Shown here one piece after another: positions 42,259 to 50,983 of a stretch of 64,000 nt of DNA. The DNA comes from Candidatus Lernaella stagnicola. Its GTDB lineage: Bacteria > Lernaellota > Lernaellaia > Lernaellales > Lernaellaceae. Numbering within the stretch: position 1 is the first letter of the stretch; the number at the start of each line of letters is the position of its first letter. The notes under the pieces were generated by a model. It was not told the DNA's origin. It saw only the letters and a list, made by a program, of their open reading frames with translations, and made no database searches. The stretch spans positions 434,001 through 498,000 of the forward strand of contig JAVCCK010000010.1 in the NCBI GenBank assembly GCA_030765525.1, given 5' to 3'. Made by a program: the position numbers and the translations under genes.

Positions 42259-44923
42259 GGTCCATCATGCGCGGCGCGGTGAGACATCCGAGGCTTTCCC
42301 GCTCGCCGACGGTTCCCTCCCAGGTGACCGACCATAATTCCGCGGCCGCGTAGCCATAGACGGCCGGGTCGATTTCCACGCCCACCGACAGTGGCGCATC
42401 GGTCGCGTTGCCCACAAGAATCGCCACACGATCGTCGTATGGATGCCGCCAGGCGGTGATGTGCAACGGCTTTGCGGACCATTGGCCCGAGTGGCAGTAA
42501 GGGGGCCCGCTAATCGAGAAATAGAAATCGTAGTCGAAGGCCACCAGCGGCAGCGGATTGGGCACGCGAGGGGCGGTTTCCATGCGGCCGAGAGTCAGAT
42601 AGGGCGCGGCGGGCGAGTTGATGCGCAGGTCGATCATCCGCCGCAGAAAGGCGAGTTTCTCAGGATCCGCTTGGCGGACCTCGTCGTCGTAGTACCAGCC
42701 CCGGGTGCTTTCCGGGTTGTCGGGTTGGTAAATCCAACCGGTTTGAAAACCGCAGAGGTCGTTGCTGCCGCGGCAGACGACGCTCGGGTCAAGATCGGGC
42801 AACCAATCGACCGGCGTGTTGAAGTAGATAAGTTCGACGACGCCGCCCGAGAGGTATTCGGCCAGGGCGACCCAGTAGAACACGTTGCCCAGTTCGTAGC
42901 TGGCGGTCATTTTACCGCCGGTGCGTGTGCCGCCGTTGTGATGGTGCAGGTAGGCCAGCAAGGGCACTTCTCGCGCCGTACCCTCCACAAACCATCGCTG
43001 CGGAACGCGGAAGGACGGCGGATCGGAATTGCCGGCTCGGTTACGCAGCGGCCCGACGCCCATGCCGCCCAGGTGGTAGAAGTCGACGAGATCAAAATAG
43101 GGCTCAGTGGTGTTTTCGGCTCCGTAGCGAAAGCCGCGCGGCGTGGGTTGACCACGGGACTGGTCGAGGGTATCGCGTACGGCCTGCACGAACCATCCGC
43201 CGGAACCGGAGGGCTGACCCTCGTCGTGGCCCGCCAGGATGTCGTAGTTGCCGCGCTCGATCAAGGGAAAGCCGAGGTCGAAATACAGAGCGTCGAGGGG
43301 AACGGCGGCTTCATCAACGACCAACCGGTCGCGCCACAGCCAGAAGTCCGCGACGTAGGGATCGGCGGGGTTCATCGCGTAGATCATGCCGAAATTGATT
43401 ACATCAAACATCGAAAACCCGCCGAAGGAACCTCGAGGATTGACCAACAAGTAATCGAAGTACGACGATGTTCCCGGTGATTCGGGATAAAACCCGTCCC
43501 ACCCCGGCACGCGTGTGCCCACCAGCAGGTCGTAATAGAACAACGAAGTCATGTCACCTTGCGTCGCAATCGCGCCCAAATTGGTCTGGGTGGAGGGATA
43601 AAACGGGCGCCAGAAGCGCTCGTCCCAACCGGCCTGTGCTATGGCGAAGTACGCTTCCGGATCGGGGTCGCCCATCGGATGAAAGTCCCAGCCCTGCACG
43701 AACAATAGGCGGGCCGCGCCGTTGTCGGCGACCAATTCGTCGTGAAAAGCGTTTATCCAAGCGGTTTGATCGTACCGCGAGGTCAGCCCGAACACGCTGG
43801 CGCCGAGGGTTTCGAAAAAGGCGCGCTCCTCGGGTTCACGCTCGGCCAGCGGGCGGCCGGCCCAGATTTGCTTATCGGACCATTCACGGTAGATCGTCGC
43901 CGCCTCCTGCCAGTCGCCGGAATCCAGAAAACGCAGGATCACCGGGTAGTCGAGAGCGAAGTCGGCGGCTCCGATCCGAGGATTGAGATGGGCGATATGA
44001 AACTGGGGCAATGCCGGAAGGTCGGGTTTCTCCGGATTATCGTCGAGATCGTGATGGTCGCACAGCGAAAAGGTCTTCGCGTTGAATTCCGGGTCGGCGG
44101 TGTAAATCAGCAGGCCGCCGACCGTATCGTTTAGGTACGCGACCAACTGCGCCATCGCTCCGTGGCCCATGGGATAACGATGATGGCACAGGATGTCGGC
44201 ATTGTCTTCAACCTCCTCGGCCAAGCGCGCCAGAGGATCCTGCAACATCGCGCCGCCCTCCAAGCTCATCAGGTACCGGTCGTCCGCACCATGGCCCGCC
44301 AACGGCGCCAGCGGCGCCAGCACCGGATAGCGAAAGCGGTGGATCAAGAACTCTCCCGCACCGGTTACGCGGGCGGTGGCTCGCAATTCCGGCTTGTCGC
44401 GGGCGACCTCCCACACCGCCTCAAAAGAAATCGGGGAAGTGAAGTGTTCCCAGGTGATCGTCAGCCGGTTGTCGCGGCAAACGAAGCGGGGCGGCATGGC
44501 GAACAAGTTCATGTCCACAAGTTTGTACGTGCCGAAAAAACCCGGCTCGATGGAGAACAAATCGAAGGGCGGCACCCAGGTTGCCGCCGCGTTGCCGATC
44601 ATTTTCAGACCGCGGCGGCGATCGGTGAGCTGAAGGATGCGTCCGGTCGGACGGCCGAAGGTGATAGCGACTTGATCGTTGCCGAAATCGTAGTGGTTGG
44701 TGGCTTGGTCGAATCGACAATAAGAACGGCTGTTTCGTGGCGGCGCGGAATCGAAACCCAAGCTATCGCCGTCGTCATCGTCATCGTTGTCGTCGTCATC
44801 GTCCGGTGTCGTTTCCGGAGAGGGTGAAGAGTCGTCGTCGTCTCCTGCCAGTTCTCCGCCACCTGCGCAACCGAAACATAGTAAAGCGATAAGGATAACC
44901 CATCCATAGCTTCGCTTCATCAT
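42212..44923 (-). CDS. Large lipoprotein with Asp-rich tether, glycosidase-like (possibly DUF6259)
   Basis: The signal peptide has lipobox CFGCAGG, then a tether of ~35 Asp/Glu/Ser residues. The 850-residue body begins with a beta-rich domain (VAITFGRPTGRILQLTDRRRGLKM) and is followed by a region with Trp/Asp/Tyr clusters (ATIYREWSDKQIWAGR, RLLFVQGWDFHPMGDPDPEA), consistent with a TIM-barrel glycoside hydrolase-like or DUF6259 protein. I cannot place it firmly. The C-terminal beta domain ends in LTVPGQDVLLFELVP. It converges on the YfhO-like gene with a 47-base overlap, and its start lies 94 bases left of the first TetR operator. Confidence 0.6.
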   Translation of the reverse strand: MMKRSYGWVILIALLCFGCAGGGELAGDDDDSSPSPETTPDDDDDNDDDDDGDSLGFDSAPPRNSRSYCRFDQATNHYDFGNDQVAITFGRPTGRILQLTDRRRGLKMIGNAAATWVPPFDLFSIEPGFFGTYKLVDMNLFAMPPRFVCRDNRLTITWEHFTSPISFEAVWEVARDKPELRATARVTGAGEFLIHRFRYPVLAPLAPLAGHGADDRYLMSLEGGAMLQDPLARLAEEVEDNADILCHHRYPMGHGAMAQLVAYLNDTVGGLLIYTADPEFNAKTFSLCDHHDLDDNPEKPDLPALPQFHIAHLNPRIGAADFALDYPVILRFLDSGDWQEAATIYREWSDKQIWAGRPLAEREPEERAFFETLGASVFGLTSRYDQTAWINAFHDELVADNGAARLLFVQGWDFHPMGDPDPEAYFAIAQAGWDERFWRPFYPSTQTNLGAIATQGDMTSLFYYDLLVGTRVPGWDGFYPESPGTSSYFDYLLVNPRGSFGGFSMFDVINFGMIYAMNPADPYVADFWLWRDRLVVDEAAVPLDALYFDLGFPLIERGNYDILAGHDEGQPSGSGGWFVQAVRDTLDQSRGQPTPRGFRYGAENTTEPYFDLVDFYHLGGMGVGPLRNRAGNSDPPSFRVPQRWFVEGTAREVPLLAYLHHHNGGTRTGGKMTASYELGNVFYWVALAEYLSGGVVELIYFNTPVDWLPDLDPSVVCRGSNDLCGFQTGWIYQPDNPESTRGWYYDDEVRQADPEKLAFLRRMIDLRINSPAAPYLTLGRMETAPRVPNPLPLVAFDYDFYFSISGPPYCHSGQWSAKPLHITAWRHPYDDRVAILVGNATDAPLSVGVEIDPAVYGYAAAELWSVTWEGTVGERESLGCLTAPRMMDLTVPGQDVLLFELVP

Positions 44924-45017
44924 ATACTAGACCTTTCTGCTTCCCCACACCGAGTGTAAGAGAAGAAAACGATTTTGTCACGCGATATCTTAGGGTTACC
45001 AAAAATAAACAAAAAAC

Positions 45018-45031
45018 TGACCGCGCGGTCA
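45018..45031. promoter_or_regulatory. TetR-family operator, upstream copy
   Basis: TGACCGCGCGGTCA is a perfect 14-base palindrome that ends 8 bases before the -35 of the TetR gene. It pairs with a second, near-identical palindrome over the transcription start. Confidence 0.7.
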
Positions 45032-45039
45032 TATTATTC

Positions 45040-45070
45040 TTGACAACCACTTTTATGAGCAGTATATAAC
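45040..45070 (+). promoter_or_regulatory. Promoter of the tetR-LolA-like-ABC operon
   Basis: TTGACA (45040-45045) is followed by TATATA at 45063-45068 (17-base spacer) or TATAAC at 45065-45070 (19-base spacer). Both operator palindromes flank it, so the repressor should block its own transcription. Confidence 0.65.
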
Positions 45071-45075
45071 TGACC

Positions 45076-45087
45076 GACCGCACGGTC
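45076..45087. promoter_or_regulatory. TetR-family operator, downstream copy
   Basis: GACCGCACGGTC is the second palindrome, lying between the -10 and the start codon of the TetR gene. It shares the arms GACCG/CGGTC with the upstream copy; a third half-site TGACC begins at 45071. Confidence 0.7.
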
Positions 45088-45106
45088 AGTATTATGTAGG
45101 TGAAAG

Positions 45107-45715
45107 GTGAGTGAACAACAACACGACGGCCGCAAGCTGCGCGGGGAAAAAACCCGACGCGCGATTTTGATGGCGGCGATCCAAGTGCTTTCCGAACACG
45201 GCAAGGCGGGCTTTTCGGCGCGAACGGTGGCCGAGCAGGCCGGTATTAGCAAGGCGGCCCTTTTCCATCATTTTGCCAACATGGACGAAATCATTCGATC
45301 CTTATTTTTCGTCATTATGTCGGAAAGCGATTCCGAGCCGCGCATCGAGGCCGGGCAAAACCTGAAGCAGTATATCGAAACACGCCTGACCCGTATGGTG
45401 GACTTCATGGAGCGCTACGGCGGTACCGTGTCGGGGTATATGCATGTTGTCGAAATCATGCGTTCGCATCCGGTGATGGGGCCGGAGTTGCAAAGCGTGC
45501 TGAAGGAGTACCAGGAGGAAATCGCCAAGCACATCTCCGCCCTGGCCGGGCCCGACGGCGACGCGACGCGCATTCGTCGCGCGTTGGATACCTTGGCGGC
45601 CATCTTGGAAGGCATCGGCGTGCTGTTGGCCTATTACAACGAGCCGGACGATTTTCGCGACGCCATTCCGGACGTCGCCCGAATGTTTGCCAAATACATA
45701 AGGGGCGAAATATGA
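45107..45715 (+). CDS. TetR-family transcriptional repressor
   Basis: The first ~65 residues are the TetR DNA-binding domain: KTRRAILMAAIQVLSEHGKAGFSARTVAEQAGISKAALFHHFANMDEI is read in overlapping parts as helix 1, the helix-turn-helix (VAEQAGIS) and the recognition helix (KAALFHHF). The C-terminal ~135 residues are the ligand/dimer domain. The GTG start at 45107 has AGGTGA upstream. Two palindromic operators flank its promoter, so it likely represses itself and the co-transcribed genes, and is released by a small ligand or envelope stress signal. Its stop overlaps the LolA-like ATG by four bases. Confidence 0.92.
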   Translation: MSEQQHDGRKLRGEKTRRAILMAAIQVLSEHGKAGFSARTVAEQAGISKAALFHHFANMDEIIRSLFFVIMSESDSEPRIEAGQNLKQYIETRLTRMVDFMERYGGTVSGYMHVVEIMRSHPVMGPELQSVLKEYQEEIAKHISALAGPDGDATRIRRALDTLAAILEGIGVLLAYYNEPDDFRDAIPDVARMFAKYIRGEI

Positions 45716-46476
45716 AAACGAAATGCTTGATTGCGGCGACGATACTCGTGCTGATAGCCGCGTCACTCGGCCTCACCGAGGAGATGGCGGCCAGGCAAAT
45801 CATCGAGAAGGCCGACGACTTGATGCGCGGCGCGACAAGCTACTCGGAATTGACGATGAAGGTTCACTCGAAGCACTTCGACCGCGCCGTCGGCATGAAG
45901 GTGTGGACCCAGGACCGCGACAAGGCCTTTATTCTCGTGATGTCCCCGGCCAAGGATCGCGGCGTGGCATTCTTGAAGCAAGACCGCGAAATGTGGAATT
46001 ACCTGCCCAATGTCGAGCGTACGATCAAAATTCCGCCCTCGATGATGTCCCAAAGCTGGATGGGCTCGGACTTCACCAACAACGACTTGTCGCGGGCCGA
46101 CACGATGATCGTGGATTACGATCACCATCTGGCCGGCACCGAAACCATCGACGGCGCGGAGTGTTGGAAGCTGGAGTTGATCACCAAACCCGACGCGCCG
46201 GTCGTGTGGAGCAAGATCGTCACTTGGGTTCAGAAGGACAACATGGTGATGCGCAAAACCGAATACTATGACGAAGACGGCAGGGTAGCGCGGACCATGG
46301 AGACGAGCAAAATCGTCAAAACCAAAGACGGCAAGCTTGTCGCCTCCTACTGGAAAATGATCAACCACAAAAAACCCGGCAACTATACCGAAATGATTTA
46401 TGACGAAGTCGAATTCGACGTGGCGATCCCGGCCGGGACGTTCACCAAACGCAACTTGACCAGGGGAGTGCGGTAA
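45712..46476 (+). CDS. Exported LolA-like protein (outer-membrane lipoprotein-sorting family)
   Basis: A signal peptide (LIAATILVLIAASLG) is followed by ~230 residues of the PF17131 LolA-like type: FILVMSPAKDRGVAFLKQDREMWNYLPNVERTIKIPPSMMSQSWMGSDFTNNDL is recognised in parts as 'W.YlP...r..ri....m...fmGSDft..dl'. These proteins fold like LolA and may shuttle lipids or hydrophobic molecules across the periplasm. The next genes are two FtsX-type permeases and a LolD-type ATPase, so this protein probably receives cargo from that transporter or links it to the outer-membrane barrel downstream. Confidence 0.85.
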   Translation: MKTKCLIAATILVLIAASLGLTEEMAARQIIEKADDLMRGATSYSELTMKVHSKHFDRAVGMKVWTQDRDKAFILVMSPAKDRGVAFLKQDREMWNYLPNVERTIKIPPSMMSQSWMGSDFTNNDLSRADTMIVDYDHHLAGTETIDGAECWKLELITKPDAPVVWSKIVTWVQKDNMVMRKTEYYDEDGRVARTMETSKIVKTKDGKLVASYWKMINHKKPGNYTEMIYDEVEFDVAIPAGTFTKRNLTRGVR

Positions 46477-46477
46477 A

Positions 46478-47713
46478 GTGCGAATCCTACTCGTAATGGC
46501 CTGGCGAAACCTGGGCCGCAACCGCAGGCGCACGGCGATCAACTTGTGCGCCATCGCCTTCGCGACGCTGACGATGGTCTTCATGAGCGCCATGCAGCGC
46601 GGCTCTTACGACCAGATGATCGACAGCGCCGTGAAAATGCAGACCGGACACCTGCAAATCCAGGCCGAGGGCTACCTCGAAGACCACGACATTCAATTGA
46701 TGGTGCGCGATCTGGACAAGGTGTACCAGGCCGTCGACACAACCCCCGGCGTCGTGGGCGCGGTGGGCCGCATCCGCGCCGGATTCCTGGTTGCCAAGGA
46801 AGAGGAATCGTTTGTTTCGCTGGTTACCGGCACCGACGCAAAGCGTGAGCGAGAAATTTCCAACCTGCCCAATTGGGTGAAACAAGGTGACTTTCTGGAC
46901 CCGGCCGACCCGAAAGGCGCTGTGGTCGGCATCCGGTTGGCCAAAAACCTCGAGGCGGAAATCGGCGATGAACTCGTGCTCGTAGGGCAAGCGGTCGACG
47001 GCTCGGTGGCGGCGGAGAAGGTGCACATTCGCGGCTTGCTCGACACGGGCGTACCCGATTTGGACCGCATGGCGGTGTTCGTTAACTTGGAGCCGCTGCA
47101 ACAGATCATGATGATGGACAACAGCGCCAGCGCCGTGGCGATCTTGCTGGAGGGTCATCAGCAAGTTGCGGCGACGCAGGCGGCGTTGCAGCAGAAGGCG
47201 CAAGAGATTAACGACACGCTCGTGGCGCTGACGTGGAAGCAAGTCGAACCGGGCATCGACCAAAGCATCCAACTCGATAACGCCTCGGGTAAGGTGATGG
47301 TCTACATGCTGCTGCTCGTGGTCGCCTTCGGAATCCTGAATACTTTTCTGATGAGCGCGTTCGAGCGATTCCGCGAATTCGGGGTACTCATGGCCATCGG
47401 CGTCAAACCGCGCACCTGCGCCTCTCTTCTGTTGATCGAAAGCCAGATCCTCGTGGTCGTCGGCTTCGTGATCGGTTTGATCGTCGGCGGTGGTATGGCG
47501 CTCTACTTTGCCGGCGCGGGAATCCCCCTCGGCGAGGCGGCCGGCGAGTTGATGAAGCAGTACGGCCTGTCCGACCGCATCTTCCCGACAATGAACCTCG
47601 GCATCGCCTGGCTCGTTTTCCTGCAGGTATGGCTGACCACCCTGGTTGTCGCGCTGTACCCGGCGTTCAAGATCACCCGCTTCCGGCCGCTAGAAGCGCT
47701 TCGCTATCAATGA
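46478..47713 (+). CDS. FtsX/MacB-type ABC permease, first copy
   Basis: The protein has four membrane segments arranged as one near the N-terminus (LLVMAWRNLGRNRRRTAIN) and three at the C-terminus (MVYMLLLVVAFGILNTFLMSAF and following), with a large periplasmic domain between. This is the LolC/LolE/MacB (type VII ABC) permease layout, which moves lipids or extracts substrates from the outer leaflet rather than pumping through a channel. It starts with GTG one base after the LolA-like gene and is followed by a second permease of the same length (411 residues), likely a heterodimer partner. Confidence 0.85.
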   Translation: MRILLVMAWRNLGRNRRRTAINLCAIAFATLTMVFMSAMQRGSYDQMIDSAVKMQTGHLQIQAEGYLEDHDIQLMVRDLDKVYQAVDTTPGVVGAVGRIRAGFLVAKEEESFVSLVTGTDAKREREISNLPNWVKQGDFLDPADPKGAVVGIRLAKNLEAEIGDELVLVGQAVDGSVAAEKVHIRGLLDTGVPDLDRMAVFVNLEPLQQIMMMDNSASAVAILLEGHQQVAATQAALQQKAQEINDTLVALTWKQVEPGIDQSIQLDNASGKVMVYMLLLVVAFGILNTFLMSAFERFREFGVLMAIGVKPRTCASLLLIESQILVVVGFVIGLIVGGGMALYFAGAGIPLGEAAGELMKQYGLSDRIFPTMNLGIAWLVFLQVWLTTLVVALYPAFKITRFRPLEALRYQ

Positions 47714-47721
47714 GGTGAACC

Positions 47722-48957
47722 GTGTTGCTTTCCAAAATGCTGTGGCTGACCGCATGGCGGAACCTGTGGCGTAATAAACGCCGCACGCTTATTCTGCTTG
47801 CCGCTATCGTTGTCGGTTTGCTCGGGGTGATTTTTTACATCGCCCTGGTCAACGCCTGGTGGGGGCAGTCGGTCGAAAACGCCGTGGCGATCCTCACCGG
47901 CCACGTGCAGGTGCAGGCGCCGGGCTACCACGAAAATCCGCAACTGAAGCGGAACATCGCCATCGATCCCGCCCTGCGGCCGAAAATCATGAACATCGAC
48001 CACGTCGCCGGCGCCGCGGCCCGCATCAAAACGATGATTCTGGTTTCTAACTCTGAGAAATCCGAAATGGCGCAGCTTATCGCCACCGAGCCCGGCCACG
48101 AACCGCAAGTTTCGATGATCCCGAATTCGATCGTCGAGGGGCGATGGCTCACCAGTAAGGACGAACGCAAGATCGTCATCGGCCGGACGATGGCCGAACG
48201 CTTCAAAACTAAACTCAACCGGCGGATGATCGTGCGCGCCACGGCGCCCAGCGGCGAGGTCGTCGACCAAGTCTTTCGTATCGTAGGCATCTACGACACG
48301 GGCCTAAAGAGCTTCGACAAAAGCGCGGTGTACGTGCGCCTGAACGATGCTCAAACGATGTTCGGCATGGAAAACCGCGCCACCGAATGGGTCGTGGCCA
48401 CCCAACTGCCCGATCACGCCGTAGAGGTGGCCGCCTTGGTCGGCGGGCTCGTGCCCCCGAAAGAAACCGTCGTAACCACCTGGATGGACCTGAACCCGCT
48501 GGTGGTCAAAACCATGGAGCTATCCCAGTTCTTCATGTGGTTCTTCAACATGTTCTTCTACCTGGCCATGGCGTTCGGCGTGGCAAACACGATGCTGATG
48601 AGCGTGCTGGAGCGCACCAAGGAAATCGGCATGATGCTCGCGCTGGGAGTGAAGCGCTCGATGATCCTCACCGTGATTCTTCTCGAAGCCCTTTTACTGG
48701 CGTGTGTGGCGGGCATCGTCGGCGGCGCGCTGGGCGGCGGTTTGGTCGGGTGGGCGAGCGAACGCGGCCTGGATCTCTCGGCGTGGGTCGATGGGATGAG
48801 CTATGCGGGCATGCGCGGCGTACTGCATCCATACGTGCGAGTCACCGACATGATTCTGGCCATCGCCGTCACCGCCGTCGTGGCGGTCTTGATGGCCATC
48901 TACCCGGCATGGAAAGCGAGTCGAATGAATCCAACCACCGCCCTGCGGCATGTGTGA
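47722..48957 (+). CDS. FtsX/MacB-type ABC permease, second copy
   Basis: This is the same 411-residue layout as the preceding gene: N-terminal segment WLTAWRNLWRNKRRTLILLAAIVVG, a large periplasmic domain, and three C-terminal membrane segments (FFNMFFYLAMAFGVANTMLMSVLER and following). Pairs of unequal permeases with one ATPase are typical of LolCDE-type transporters. It begins 8 bases after its partner and its stop is 10 bases before the ATPase start, so expression is tightly linked. The substrate is unknown; a lipid or lipoprotein is likely. Confidence 0.87.
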   Translation: MLLSKMLWLTAWRNLWRNKRRTLILLAAIVVGLLGVIFYIALVNAWWGQSVENAVAILTGHVQVQAPGYHENPQLKRNIAIDPALRPKIMNIDHVAGAAARIKTMILVSNSEKSEMAQLIATEPGHEPQVSMIPNSIVEGRWLTSKDERKIVIGRTMAERFKTKLNRRMIVRATAPSGEVVDQVFRIVGIYDTGLKSFDKSAVYVRLNDAQTMFGMENRATEWVVATQLPDHAVEVAALVGGLVPPKETVVTTWMDLNPLVVKTMELSQFFMWFFNMFFYLAMAFGVANTMLMSVLERTKEIGMMLALGVKRSMILTVILLEALLLACVAGIVGGALGGGLVGWASERGLDLSAWVDGMSYAGMRGVLHPYVRVTDMILAIAVTAVVAVLMAIYPAWKASRMNPTTALRHV

Positions 48958-48967
48958 GGTGAACGAA

Positions 48968-49660
48968 ATGGCTATTGTGGTTTGCGAAAACGTGAAGAAA
49001 ACCTACGAAGTGGGCAAAGTGCTGGTGCCGGCGTTGCGCGGCGTAAACCTGACGATCAACGAGGGCGAGTTTACGGCGATAGCCGGCCCTTCCGGATCGG
49101 GCAAGTCGACGTTGCTGAACATGATCGGCGCGCTGGACGTGCCTACCGCGGGCAAGGTGACGGTGGCCGGGATGGATTTGCGCACGAAATCGGCGACCGA
49201 ACTCAGTTGCCTGCGGCGCGACCGAATCGGCTTCGTTTTTCAGGCCTACAACTTGATACCGGTACTGACCGCGGTGGAAAACGTCGAGTTCATTTTGATG
49301 ATTCGTGGCGTGTCCGCCGGCGAACGGCGTGCCCGTTCTTTGGCGATACTCAAGCGGGTCGGTCTGGCCGACATGGCCCACCGGCGGCCGAACGAACTCT
49401 CGGGTGGGCAGCAGCAGCGCGTGGCCGTGGCGCGGGCGATCGTCAGCCGGCCGCAGTTGATCCTGGCCGACGAGCCCACCGCGAACCTGGACAGCAAGAC
49501 CTCGGCGGGATTGATCGACCTGATGCTCGAACTCAACGAAAGCGAAAAGATGACTTTTGTCTTTTCAAGCCACGACCAACTCGTTATGAAGCGCAGCCAC
49601 CGGTTGCTGATTCTCAAAGACGGCCAAATCGTGGAGGACAACCAACAAAATGCCGCGTAG
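48968..49660 (+). CDS. LolD/MacB-type ABC transporter ATPase
   Basis: Walker A is GPSGSGKST near residue 42. A Q-loop FVFQAYNLIPVLTAVENV and signature LSGGQQQRVAVARAI follow, with Walker B ILADEPTANLD and H-loop VFSSHD. The Q-loop with AYNLIP and the LADEPTANLD sequence are diagnostic of the LolD/MacB group. The ATG at 48968 with GTGAGGTGAA upstream is preferred to the frame start at 48950. It powers the two preceding permeases. Its 3' end overlaps the following outer-membrane gene by 11 bases. Confidence 0.93.
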   Translation: MAIVVCENVKKTYEVGKVLVPALRGVNLTINEGEFTAIAGPSGSGKSTLLNMIGALDVPTAGKVTVAGMDLRTKSATELSCLRRDRIGFVFQAYNLIPVLTAVENVEFILMIRGVSAGERRARSLAILKRVGLADMAHRRPNELSGGQQQRVAVARAIVSRPQLILADEPTANLDSKTSAGLIDLMLELNESEKMTFVFSSHDQLVMKRSHRLLILKDGQIVEDNQQNAA

Positions 49661-50963
49661 GTTCTGCTTGATCGTTGTCCTTTTCGTCCTTTGGGCGACG
49701 CCCGTTCTGGCGCTGCCGGGCGTCGAGGCCGGGCCCTTTACCTGGCGGCTGTCGGGCTATTTGAAATCCCTGGGTTCGGTAACTCAGGGGGCGGGATACT
49801 ACCAAGCCGCCGAACTGACGGAACGCGAAACCTTCTGGAACAACGCGTCGCGCGTGCGCTTGAAATCCGACATGTACTTGGGCGATCCCTTGGAGTTCGT
49901 GGTCAACTACGAACTGTTCGCCAACGCCGGCGACGACCAACGTTTGCGCCGCGCCGCCGCGGAAAAATACGGCGACTCGGCCTTGGGACGGCAAGTGCTG
50001 GAGAGCATATTCCCGGACATCCAAACGCCGCAGTACATGGCCCTGGATCATCGCATCGACGAAAACGACGACTACCGCCTCGACCATCGTCTCGACCGCT
50101 TGTACCTGCGTATGCACGCCGGGCCGTGGGACATCACACTCGGGCGGCAGGCGCTGACGTGGGGACCCGGCCGGTTGTGGAATCCGACCGATTACCTGGC
50201 GTCGTTCTCGCCCACCGAAATCGACAAAGAGGAAAAGCGCGGTGTCGACCTGCTGCATACGCGTATTTCGGCCCACCCGAATTTGACTCTCGAAGCGTAC
50301 GCGGCGCCCGTGCGTAAGGGCGACGACGACGTCGACGGCGATCAGTCGGCCGCGGCGGGTCGGGCGGCGGCGCGCTTTCTCGATGCGGAAATGGCGCTGT
50401 CCGGCGGGTGGTTGTACGACCGGGCCAAGGTCGGCCTGTCGTTTGATGGCTTGCTGTGGGATGCGGGTTTTCGCTGGGCGGTGACACGGACGACCGTCGA
50501 GGGCGTGCCCAATGAGGTGTTCTACCAGGGCGTCGTAAATGTCGACTATGCCTGGGGCGTGCGGTGGAATCCGTATTTGCTCGTGGAGTACTACCATAAC
50601 GGTTTCGGCAAGGACGACCCCGACGAGTATGCCGATCTGCTCCAAGAACCGGCCTACGTGGGGGCCTACCAGCGGGGCGAGGTGTTCAACGTGGGCCGCA
50701 ATTACGCGGGCGCGGTGCTGAGCCTCCAACCCCACGCGCTGGTGATGCTCGGCGAAACGCTGATCGTAAACCTGGGCGACAGCAGCCTGTTCAACAACCT
50801 CGTCGTGACATGGTCGGTCGTGCAAAACCTCGACGTGCTGCTCGGCGCGCAGCATTCCTTTGGATCGGTACCCAGCGAATACGGCGGTGTCGAAAACCCG
50901 CTGGGCGGCGACGACATCACGGTGCCCGATTTCTATTACACGTATTTGAAATACTATTTCTAA
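49650..50963 (+). CDS. Outer-membrane beta-barrel protein (DUF1302/alginate-export-like)
   Basis: A signal peptide (LIVVLFVLWATPVLA) is followed by ~415 residues rich in alternating aromatic strands. The recognisable stretch ITLGRQALTWGPGRLWNPTDYLASFSPTEIDKEEKRGVD fits the 'GrQ.l.wG.g....P.D....f.P' core of DUF1302/alginate-export-like barrels, and the C-terminus DFYYTYLKYYF ends in Phe, the BAM insertion signal. As the outer-membrane component it may receive the cargo moved by the LolA-like protein and the ABC transporter, giving a trans-envelope route. It overlaps the ATPase gene by 11 bases. Confidence 0.8.
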   Translation: MPRRFCLIVVLFVLWATPVLALPGVEAGPFTWRLSGYLKSLGSVTQGAGYYQAAELTERETFWNNASRVRLKSDMYLGDPLEFVVNYELFANAGDDQRLRRAAAEKYGDSALGRQVLESIFPDIQTPQYMALDHRIDENDDYRLDHRLDRLYLRMHAGPWDITLGRQALTWGPGRLWNPTDYLASFSPTEIDKEEKRGVDLLHTRISAHPNLTLEAYAAPVRKGDDDVDGDQSAAAGRAAARFLDAEMALSGGWLYDRAKVGLSFDGLLWDAGFRWAVTRTTVEGVPNEVFYQGVVNVDYAWGVRWNPYLLVEYYHNGFGKDDPDEYADLLQEPAYVGAYQRGEVFNVGRNYAGAVLSLQPHALVMLGETLIVNLGDSSLFNNLVVTWSVVQNLDVLLGAQHSFGSVPSEYGGVENPLGGDDITVPDFYYTYLKYYF

Positions 50964-50983
50964 TTTCGGCGAGGGTGAAAAAA

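Noticed and set aside
42443-44827. Long plus-strand frames (345 aa, 221 aa and others)
   Set aside because: All are antisense to the 903-aa tethered lipoprotein gene, which has a signal peptide, lipobox and continuous body.
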